DNA from: Rubrivirga sp.
GTDB lineage: Bacteria > Bacteroidota > Rhodothermia > Rhodothermales > Rubricoccaceae
Length of the DNA stretch: 5,931 nt
Assembly (NCBI GenBank): GCA_012269805.1
Contig: JAAXJP010000665.1
Span: 1 to 5,931 of the forward strand
Direction of reading: 5' to 3'
Each line of letters begins with the position of its first letter. Within the stretch, counting starts at the first letter, position 1. Positions 1 through 5,487 of the stretch are shown piece after piece. Under the pieces are notes generated by a model. The model was not told the origin of the DNA. It ran no database searches and saw only the letters and a list, made by a program, of their open reading frames with translations. The translations under genes and the position numbers were made by a program.

Positions 1-2055
1 GTCTACGACACGGCCGACGACCCGATCGCCGAGGGCGGGACCGCCACGGACGTCCTCTCGACCCTCCCCTCGGTGGACGTGGACATCGACGGGAACGTGT
101 CGCTGCGGGGGGCCGGCAACGTGGCCGTGTTCGTCAATGGCCGGCCGGCGCCCGTCTCCGGCGAGTTCCTGGCGTCCTACCTCCAGAGCCTCCCGGCGGG
201 CGCCGTCGAGCGCGTCGAGGTCATCCCGAACCCGTCGGCCGCGTTCGAGCCCGACGGCGTCGGCGGGATCATCAACATCGTGCTGAAGGAGGACGCCGAC
301 CCCGGCCTCGGCGGGACGCTCACGGCCGGCACCGACACGCAGGGCGGCTACGACGCGACGGCGGCCGTGACCTACGGCCGCGGCCCGTGGTCGCTCGCCG
401 CCACCTACGGCTTCCGCAACGACGTCCGCGCGGGCAACGGGACGAGCTTCCGGATCAACCGCTACAGCACCGACCAGACCACGCTCCTCCAGGACGAGGC
501 CGAGGATCGGACGCGGACGTCGCACCTCCTCAACCTCTCGGCCGACTACCGCCTCACGCGCGCCACGACGATCACGTCCCAGGTCCAGGTCGGGACGCGG
601 GGTGGGGGCGAGACGGAGCTCAATACGGCGTTGTGGAGCAGCGCCGCCGGCGACCCCCTCTTCGAGTACGAGCGCCTCGCCCGCGAGGACGACGAGGGCC
701 TCTCCTCGGACGTCCGCCTCGGGCTCCGGCATTCGTTCGGCGAGCGCCATGAACTGGTGATCGAGGGCCGCGGCGAGCTCTCCGACGAGGGCGAGATCCA
801 GACCTACGACGAGACGCTCCTCAGCGGCTCCGGCGAGCTCGACCAGCCCCAGCGGGTCGACGAGGACGAACGGGAGCAGGAGGCGTCGCTCGCCGTCGAC
901 TACACCCGCCCGCTCGCCGGCTTCCGCCTCGACGCCGGGTACAAGGGCGAGCTCGAGCGCGAGTCGACCAGCCTCTTTTCTGAGTCGCTCGTCGACGGCA
1001 CCTTCGTCCCGGACGTGGGCGTGAACAACGACTTCGACTACCAGGAGATCGTCCACGCCCTCTACGTCCAGGGCGCCCGCGAGTGGGGCCCCCTCGGGCT
1101 CCAACTCGGCGCCCGCTTCGAGACCGCGCAGCGGACGTTCGAGCTCCTCACGACCGACGAGACGTTCGAGGTCGACTACGCGAGCGTCTTCCCGAGCGCG
1201 TTCCTCTCGCTTTCGCCGACGGACGCGACGACGTTCAAGGCCAGCTACAGCCGCCGCGTCAACCGGCCGCGGGGCTGGGACCTCAACCCGTTCCCGTCGT
1301 TCGACGACCCGCTCAACGTCCGCCAGGGCAACCCGGAGCTCCGGCCCGAGTACGTCGACGCCTTCGAGGTCGGCGTGACGCAGTTCGTCCCGTGGGGCTC
1401 GTTCTCGCTGACGCCCTACTTCCGCCACACGACCGACGTCATCCGGCGGTTCTCGACGGTCCGCGAGGACGGCGTGACGGTCCGCTCGTCGCGCAACCTC
1501 GACACGTCGGACGCCTACGGCGTGGAGGCGATCTCATCGTTCGAGGACGTCGGCGGGCTGAGCGGCTATCTCAGCCTCGAGGGCTTCCGCGTCCAGACGG
1601 CCGGGACGGAGACGGCCGGCGACGCCCAGAGCGACATCTCGAACGACGCGTTCGGCTGGGGCGGCCGGCTCAACGCGGCCTACCGGCTCGGCGACCGGCT
1701 CGGCCTCGGCCCGCTCGACATCCAGGCGACGGCGCGCTACAGCGCCCCGCTCGACACCGAGCAGGGCCGTGTGGGCGCCCGCTCGTGGGTCGACGTCGCG
1801 CTCCGCCAGCGGCTCTTCGACGAGCGGGCGAGCCTGACGGTCCAGCTCCGCGACCCGCTCGGGATGGCCGGGTTCGCCTACACGCTCGACCAGCCGACGC
1901 TCTACCAGGAGTTCGAGCGCGACTGGGGCGCCCAACAGATCGGCGTCACGTTCTCGTACCGCATCGGCGGCCAGGACGAGGAGCGCGGCCGCCGCGGCGA
2001 CGGCGAGCGCGGCGACGGTGGCGGCGGCGGCGACTTCGGCGGCGAGGACTTCTAG
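1..2055 (+). CDS. TonB-dependent outer-membrane receptor, 5' truncated by window edge
   Basis: The frame is open from base 1 to the TAG at 2053-2055 (684 codons), so the true start, signal peptide and any N-terminal carboxypeptidase-regulatory-like domain lie upstream; the GTG at 73 is not a real start. Fragment residues 1 to about 98 are a plug domain (LPSVDVD, then VFVNGRP, VERVEVIPNPSAAFEPDGVG and GGIINIVLK). About 100-657 form the beta-barrel, with alternating aromatic and charged strands. Residues 415-431 (SYSRRVNRPRGWDLNPF) and 442-451 (QGNPELRPEY) are the signature of the Bacteroidota-type outer-membrane beta-barrel family (OMP_b-brl_3-like). The last strand ends FSYRIGG (651-657), followed by a 27-residue Gly/Asp/Arg-rich tail ending in Phe. 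Family role: energised uptake across the outer membrane through TonB/ExbBD. The substrate cannot be told from sequence, and no SusD-like partner follows. Confident of the family, not of the ligand. Confidence 0.93.
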   Translation, partial: VYDTADDPIAEGGTATDVLSTLPSVDVDIDGNVSLRGAGNVAVFVNGRPAPVSGEFLASYLQSLPAGAVERVEVIPNPSAAFEPDGVGGIINIVLKEDADPGLGGTLTAGTDTQGGYDATAAVTYGRGPWSLAATYGFRNDVRAGNGTSFRINRYSTDQTTLLQDEAEDRTRTSHLLNLSADYRLTRATTITSQVQVGTRGGGETELNTALWSSAAGDPLFEYERLAREDDEGLSSDVRLGLRHSFGERHELVIEGRGELSDEGEIQTYDETLLSGSGELDQPQRVDEDEREQEASLAVDYTRPLAGFRLDAGYKGELERESTSLFSESLVDGTFVPDVGVNNDFDYQEIVHALYVQGAREWGPLGLQLGARFETAQRTFELLTTDETFEVDYASVFPSAFLSLSPTDATTFKASYSRRVNRPRGWDLNPFPSFDDPLNVRQGNPELRPEYVDAFEVGVTQFVPWGSFSLTPYFRHTTDVIRRFSTVREDGVTVRSSRNLDTSDAYGVEAISSFEDVGGLSGYLSLEGFRVQTAGTETAGDAQSDISNDAFGWGGRLNAAYRLGDRLGLGPLDIQATARYSAPLDTEQGRVGARSWVDVALRQRLFDERASLTVQLRDPLGMAGFAYTLDQPTLYQEFERDWGAQQIGVTFSYRIGGQDEERGRRGDGERGDGGGGGDFGGEDF

Positions 2056-2091
2056 CCACGCGCGTCGGTTCGCCACCCGCCCGCCCCGGCT

Positions 2092-2117
2092 CCGCCCGCG
2101 GCGGGCGGTTCTGTTTT
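2092..2117 (+). terminator. Probable intrinsic terminator after the receptor gene
   Basis: Thirty-six bases after the receptor stop, CCGCCC (2092-2097) pairs with GGGCGG (2103-2108) across a 5-nt loop, directly followed by the T-rich stretch TTCTGTTTT (2109-2117). The T tract is interrupted. Position, GC-rich stem and T tail all fit Rho-independent termination of the receptor transcript and separate it from the next gene. Confidence 0.6.
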
Positions 2118-2127
2118 GCCGCGGTCC

Positions 2128-2153
2128 CCTCCGCCTCGGCGCCGAGGCGGAGG
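2128..2153. repeat. Perfect 26-bp palindrome
   Basis: The arm CCTCCGCCTCGGC (2128-2140) is followed without a spacer by its exact reverse complement (2141-2153). It could fold as an 11-bp stem with a 4-nt loop or act as a dyad protein-binding site. It sits between the receptor terminator and the phosphodiesterase start, with no T tract on either side, so a second terminator is less likely. The 13-mer GGCGCCGAGGCGG at 2138-2150 recurs exactly at 3751-3763, inside another palindrome. Confidence 0.7.
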
Positions 2154-2220
2154 CGGTCACGGTCCGGTTCTCCGCGGCGGGGGAGAGCGGAGGCATCTTG
2201 CGCGGTCTGCCCGCCGTCCC

Positions 2221-3234
2221 ATGCCGCTCGCCCTCGTCCTCCTCGCCGCCATGGCCGCCGACTCCGTGCTCGTCATCGCCCACCGCGGCGCCAGCGCGTA
2301 CCGGCCGGAGCACACGCTCGAGGCCTACACGCTCGCGGTCGAAATGGGCGCGGACGTCATCGAGCCGGACCTCGTCATGACGCGCGACGGCGTCCTCGTG
2401 GCCCGGCACGAGAACGAGATTTCGGGGACGACCGACGTGGCCCGGCGCCCTGCCTTCGCCGACCGACGGACGACGAAGAGCATCGACGGGGAGGAGGTCA
2501 CGGGGTGGTTCACGGAGGACTTTACCCTCGCCGAGCTCAAAACGCTCCGGGCCGTCGAGCGGCTGCCGGAGCTCCGCCCCGGGAGCGCGGCCTTCGACGG
2601 CCGGTTCGAGATTCCGACGTTCGACGAGGTGATCGCCCTCGCCGACTCGCTCGGCGCCGCGCGCGGCCGGCCCGTCGGCCTCTACCCCGAGACGAAGCAC
2701 CCGACGTACTTCCGGCGGATCGGGCTGCCGCTCGAGGTCCCGCTCGTCGAGGCGCTCCACACGGCCGGGCTCGACGCGCCCAGCGACCCCGTGTGGATCC
2801 AGTCGTTCGAGGTCGGCGGGCTGGAACTGCTGCGGGGGCTCACGCGGCTCCGGCTCGTGCAGCTGGCGTACCCGGGCGGCGCGCCCGCGGACCGGCCGGA
2901 GCTCGCGTACGACGCGATGATGGCGCCCGACGGCCTCGCCACCGTCGCCACCTACGTCGACGCGGTCGGGGTGGCGAAGTCCTTTGTCCTCGACCCCGAG
3001 ACGCTGGCGCCGTCGGCGCTCGTGGCCGACGCCCACGCGGCGGGCCTCGACGTCCACGTCTGGACCGTCCGCCCCGAGAACGCTTTCCTCCCGCCGTCTC
3101 TTCGGTCTGCCGACGGGGCTCCCGAGGCGGGCGGGGACGTCCGGGCCGAGGTCCGCGCCCTGCTGACGGCCGGCGTCGACGGGGTGTTCGCAGACGCGCC
3201 CGACGTTGTAGTCGAGGTGCTGGGGCGCTCGTAA
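2221..3234 (+). CDS. glpQ: Glycerophosphodiester phosphodiesterase, GlpQ-type, probably periplasmic
   Basis: This 337-residue protein hydrolyses glycerophosphodiesters (deacylated phospholipid head groups) to sn-glycerol 3-phosphate plus an alcohol; EC 3.1.4.46 by family. The GDPD TIM-barrel hallmarks are present: HRG at 21-23 (inside VIAHRGAS), PEHT at 29-32, metal ligands E48 and D50 in EPDLVMTRDG, catalytic H63 in ARHENEISGTTD, E157 in LYPETKHPTYF, WTVRPEN at 281-287 and GVDGVFADAPD at 318-328. These match the GlpQ subgroup across the whole length. The ATG at 2221 is chosen because it gives a short hydrophobic leader (LALVLLAAMAA, residues 3-13) just before the first barrel strand. Extending the frame to 2116 adds only an Arg/Pro/Gly-rich low-complexity run. 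The leader lacks a basic n-region and is short, so export is likely but unproven. There is no lipobox Cys. It appears monocistronic, with no Shine-Dalgarno motif upstream. Confidence 0.92.
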   Translation: MPLALVLLAAMAADSVLVIAHRGASAYRPEHTLEAYTLAVEMGADVIEPDLVMTRDGVLVARHENEISGTTDVARRPAFADRRTTKSIDGEEVTGWFTEDFTLAELKTLRAVERLPELRPGSAAFDGRFEIPTFDEVIALADSLGAARGRPVGLYPETKHPTYFRRIGLPLEVPLVEALHTAGLDAPSDPVWIQSFEVGGLELLRGLTRLRLVQLAYPGGAPADRPELAYDAMMAPDGLATVATYVDAVGVAKSFVLDPETLAPSALVADAHAAGLDVHVWTVRPENAFLPPSLRSADGAPEAGGDVRAEVRALLTAGVDGVFADAPDVVVEVLGRS

Positions 3235-3375
3235 GCCAGATCGCTCCCAAAGGCGCCTGCATGAGGGAGGACCCGCTCCGTCCTGGGTGCCCGCGTGCCT
3301 GTCGCAGATCGGAGGGCCCGTGGGGCTGGATCCGCCTCCAAAAGAAAATAACGACCCTCCCGCTGTCAGGAAGGC

Positions 3376-3399
3376 TGACCTGTCCCGGGTAGGCCGGAC
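3376..3399 (+). repeat. Left terminal inverted repeat of the IS3-like element
   Basis: It starts TGACCTGTCCCGGG and ends GGCCGGAC. The outer seven bases (TGACCTG) and the inner six (CCGGAC) pair perfectly with the right end; mismatches lie in the middle. It would be the transposase binding and cleavage site. Confidence 0.72.
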
Positions 3400-3400
3400 A

Positions 3401-3431
3401 CCCAGTCAAGAGCACCCTCTCCCAAACTGGG
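3401..3431 (+). other. Hairpin in the leader of the transposase fragment
   Basis: CCCAGT (3401-3406) is exactly complementary to ACTGGG (3426-3431), with a 19-nt loop. It begins just inside the left terminal repeat and ends 7 nt before the OrfA ATG. In an outside-in transcript it could mask the start region, as leader hairpins do in some insertion sequences; that role is only an inference. Confidence 0.35.
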
Positions 3432-3438
3432 ACCTGCC

Positions 3439-3642
3439 ATGCCTACCCGATCCCGCCGCCACTTTTCCCGCGTGTACAAGGTCGAAGCCGTCCGCGCCGC
3501 CGAGCGCGCCGGCGACGTCTCGCAGACCGCCCGCGATCTCGGCATCAGCGCCAACCTCGTCCGCCGCTGGAAGCGCGAGCTCCGCGACGACGAGCACCGG
3601 GCGTCCGGAAAAGCCGGGGCAGGTCACCTGTGCGACCAGTAG
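3439..3642 (+). pseudogene. Truncated IS3-family transposase OrfA
   Basis: The reading frame is 67 codons, whereas OrfA proteins of this family are about 90-110 residues. Residues 1-48 are typical: a basic start with FSRVYKVEAV (9-18), then a helix-turn-helix, QTARDLGISANLVRRWKREL (29-48), of the transposase_8/HTH_Tnp_1 type that binds the terminal repeats. After about residue 53 the frame runs into the right terminal repeat (residues about 55-63), and the last four residues plus the TAG at 3640-3642 come from flanking DNA. The leucine-zipper region and the catalytic OrfB (DDE) are absent, so it cannot transpose on its own, though the fragment might still bind related ends. ATG at 3439 is the only sensible start. 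Confidence 0.8.
3603..3626 (-). repeat. Right terminal inverted repeat of the IS3-like element
   Basis: It begins GTCCGGAAAAGCC and ends GGGGCAGGTCA. Read on the minus strand it matches the left end at 19 of 24 positions. It lies inside the OrfA reading frame, which shows that the element's interior was deleted up to this end. Confidence 0.7.
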
Positions 3643-3912
3643 ATCGCGGAGGCGCTAACGACGCCCAAACCGATGGTTAGGGCCCACCGTCGTCCACGGC
3701 TGAATGGCAGGCCGGTTCGGGCACGGCAGAACGAGGGGCGACCCCGCCGCGGCGCCGAGGCGGGGGAGGCCGACGGGCCGAGGTGGGAGAAGTCGGGGAC
3801 CTCCCGACAGGGCGCGGTGTACACGGCAGCCGTCGGATTTGAGGCGTCGTTCCGAGCCCCGTCCGGTTTTCTCTCGCCCCATCGCCCGCCTGGGCGCCCA
3901 GTCCACTTGCCC
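3627..3912. other. Non-coding spacer with several hairpins upstream of malQ
   Basis: No convincing gene on either strand; the frame open from 3673 into malQ has a low-complexity Arg/Pro/Gly composition. Visible structures are: an imperfect hairpin at 3663-3683 (9-bp arms, one mismatch, loop GAT); the near-palindrome at 3742-3765; a perfect 6-bp stem GTCGGG/CCCGAC at 3792-3808 with loop GACCT; and the palindrome CTGGGCGCCCAG at 3890-3901, ending 11 nt before the malQ GTG. None has a T tract, so they look like leader or dyad structures rather than terminators. A malQ promoter should lie here, but I cannot place one. Confidence 0.5.
3742..3765. repeat. 24-bp near-palindrome sharing a 13-mer with 2138-2150
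   Basis: The sequence is symmetric about 3753/3754 with one mismatched pair out of twelve. It contains GGCGCCGAGGCGG (3751-3763), identical to the right half of the palindrome at 2128-2153. Both copies are intergenic and upstream of a gene. Confidence 0.5.
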
Positions 3913-5463
3913 GTGTCTGCTGCCCCCGCCACCCGGTCGAGCGGCCTCCTCCTCCACGTCACCTCCCTGCCATCGCGCTACGGGGGCGGCGACTTCGGCG
4001 ACGGCGCCGAGCGGTTCGTTCGGTTTCTCGCCGAGGCGGGCCAGCGCGTCTGGCAGGTGCTCCCCCTCGTCCCGCCCGGGCTGGGCGACTCGCCGTAAGC
4101 GAGACCGTAGCCGTTAGACCTCAAACCCCTCCACGTACTCCCCGCAACCCACCGCGCGGACGGGCTCCTCACGGCGGGCGACCTCGACGGCGCGCCCGCC
4201 TTCCCCGAGGACCGGGTCGACTTCGCGGCCGTCGGTGCGCTCAAGGGCGCCCTGCTGACGGCGGCCTTCGACCGGTTCCGCGCCGACGCCGCGCACCCGC
4301 TCCGCCCGGCGTTCGAGGCGTTCGCCGCGCGCGAGGCGGCGTGGCTCGACGACTACGCCCTGTTCGTCGCGCTCAAGGACGCCCACGACGACGCGGCCTG
4401 GGCTGACTGGCCCGCCCCTCTCGCCCGCCGGGACCCCGACGCGCTCGCCGACGCGCGGCGGGAGCACGCCCGGGCCGTCGACCGCGCCCGGTTCGTGCAG
4501 TTCGTGCTCGACCGCCAGTGGGCCGCGGTCCGCGCGCAGTGCCAGGCGGCCGGCGTCGAGATCCTCGGCGACCTCCCCATCTACGTCGCCCTCGACAGCG
4601 CCGACGTCTGGGCCGACCGCGACCTCTTCGACCTCGGCGCCGCCGGCCGGCCGACGGCCGTCGCGGGCGTCCCGCCGGACTACTTCTCGGAGACGGGCCA
4701 GCGCTGGGGCAACCCGCTCTACCGCTGGGACCGGATGCGCGAGCGGGACTACGCCTGGTGGCGCCGCCGCCTCCGCCGCACGCTGGCCCTCGTCGACCGC
4801 GTCCGGCTCGACCACTTCCGCGGGTTCGAGGCGTTCTGGGCCGTCCCCGCCGACGAGGAGACGGCCGTCAACGGGCGCTGGGTCGAGGGCCCGCGCGACG
4901 CCCTCTTCGAGGCCCTCGCCGACGAGGTCGGCCGCCCGCTGCCGATCGTGGCCGAGGACCTCGGGCTCATCACCGACGAGGTCCGCGACCTGATGGACCG
5001 GTTTGACCTGCCGGGGATGGCCGTGCTCCAGTTCGCCTTCGGCGGCGACCCCGACAACCCGTACCTCCCGCACCGCCACCGCCGCCGGCTCGTCGCCTAC
5101 ACGGGCACGCACGACAACGACACGACGGCCGGCTGGTGGGACGCGGCGCCCCCCGACGAGCGGGACTACGCCGGCCGCTACCTCGGCCTCGACGCCTCGA
5201 CGGAGCCGGTCCACCGCGCGGCCGTCCGGGCGGCGTGGGCCTCCGTCGCCGACCTCGCCGTGGCCCCGATGCAGGACGTGCTCGGGCTCGGCGCCGAGGC
5301 CCGGATGAACACGCCCGGCGAGGGCGCCGGCAACTGGGGCTGGCGGATGACCGACGCCCAGCTGGCCGAGGCGCCCTCGCGCTGGCTCCGGACCCTGACC
5401 GCGACCTACGGGCGTCTCTCAAAGACGGGTGAAGCGGGGGCCCCGGCGCCGGACGCTCGTTAG
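3913..5463 (+). pseudogene. malQ: 4-alpha-glucanotransferase (amylomaltase, GH77), interrupted by two in-frame stops
   Basis: MalQ transfers alpha-1,4-glucan segments between maltodextrins (EC 2.4.1.25, cytoplasmic). From the GTG at 3913 the frame covers 516 codons, close to the usual 500 or so, and begins like the family: GLLLHVTSLPS (11-21), then WQVLPL (47-52). Codons 62 (TAA, 4096) and 66 (TAG, 4108) are stops, yet the same frame resumes and stays open to the TAG at 5461-5463. Downstream motifs are intact: DGLLTAGDLDG from 83, GDLPIYVALDSADVWA (219-234), PPDYFSETGQRWG (254-266), and the catalytic residues D300 (RLDHFRG), E348 (VAEDLG) and D401 (GTHDNDTT). The stops lie in a patch of clustered substitutions. 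GTG 4495 cannot start a working enzyme because the N-terminal third would be lost. Either malQ is a very recent pseudogene or the patch is a sequencing error and the gene is intact; the otherwise undamaged frame makes me lean to error. Confidence 0.88.
4069..4158 (+). other. Clustered-substitution patch inside malQ
   Basis: In GH77 enzymes WQVLPL is followed by GPTGYGDSPY, then SAFAGNP and more residues, with 21 residues from that Tyr to the segment matching DGLL. Here exactly 21 codons lie between GDSP and DGLL, so nothing is inserted or deleted. Many codons are one base from the expected residue: TAA for Tyr, AGA for Ser, TAG for Ser, CCG for Ala, TTA for Phe, GAC for Ala, AAA for Asn, CAC for Leu, GTA for Val. 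The preceding GPTGY reads VPPGL (4069-4083). Flanking sequence on both sides is normal for the family. Confidence 0.75.
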
Positions 5464-5487
5464 AGCCGCCCTTTTTTCTGCCCCTCT

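Larger units (their letters stand above)
3376..3626 (+). mobile_element. Internally deleted IS3-family element (MITE-like, 251 bp)
   Basis: Two 24-bp ends in inverted orientation (3376-3399 and 3603-3626) match at 19 of 24 positions and begin TG / end CA, as IS3-family termini do. The transposase OrfA start lies 63 bp inside the left end, the usual IS3 spacing, but OrfA is cut short and there is no OrfB. A full IS3 element is typically 1.2-1.5 kb, so most of the interior is missing. The bases next to the ends (GGC on the left, CCT on the right) do not form a target-site duplication, so the insertion is old, rearranged or at a degenerate site. It lies in the gap between the phosphodiesterase gene and malQ. 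Family assignment is from OrfA plus end structure; the specific IS name is unknown. Confidence 0.72.

Noticed and set aside
2194..2200. CATCTTG as a possible Bacteroidota-type -7 promoter element for the phosphodiesterase gene
   Set aside because: It resembles TAnnTTTG only loosely, and no matching -33 TTTG sits at the right spacing. The match is too weak to call.
1534..3057. Long minus-strand open frame across receptor and phosphodiesterase genes, and the similar one at 4114-5214
   Set aside because: They are antisense to clearly recognisable proteins and have Arg/Val/Glu-rich low-complexity translations. Long antisense frames are expected with C-ending codons at this GC content.
3235..3375. 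Possible terminator after the phosphodiesterase gene
   Set aside because: Only a 5-bp stem (AGGAC/GTCCT, 3268-3284) and a distant GGAGG/CCTCC pair are visible, without a T tract. I see nothing else supportable in this gap.
1083..3392. 769-codon plus-strand open frame spanning two genes
   Set aside because: Its translation is an Arg/Pro-rich out-of-frame shadow of the receptor and phosphodiesterase, with no domain signal.
3673..3912. Upstream extension of the malQ frame as an extra N-terminal domain
   Set aside because: The translation is low-complexity Arg/Pro/Gly and the GH77 N-terminus begins naturally at 3913.
4096..4110. Programmed stop readthrough or recoding of TAA and TAG in malQ
   Set aside because: Two different stops occur 12 bp apart among many non-stop changes in the same patch, and there is no recoding structure. 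Damage or error explains all the changes together.
4069..4158. Diversity-generating retroelement template or variable repeat as the cause of the adenine-rich changes
   Set aside because: There is no reverse transcriptase, no second copy and no target-type fold in the window. The segment is a conserved active-site region rather than a variable one.
4495..5463. Separate shorter gene starting at GTG 4495
   Set aside because: The frame is open and homologous to MalQ well upstream of 4495 (from 4159), so this GTG is an internal Val codon.
5455..5477. Terminator between malQ and treZ (GCTC/GAGC stem near a T6 run)
   Set aside because: The stem is only 4 bp, is separated from the Ts by five bases and overlaps the malQ stop. 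Co-transcription with treZ is more likely.
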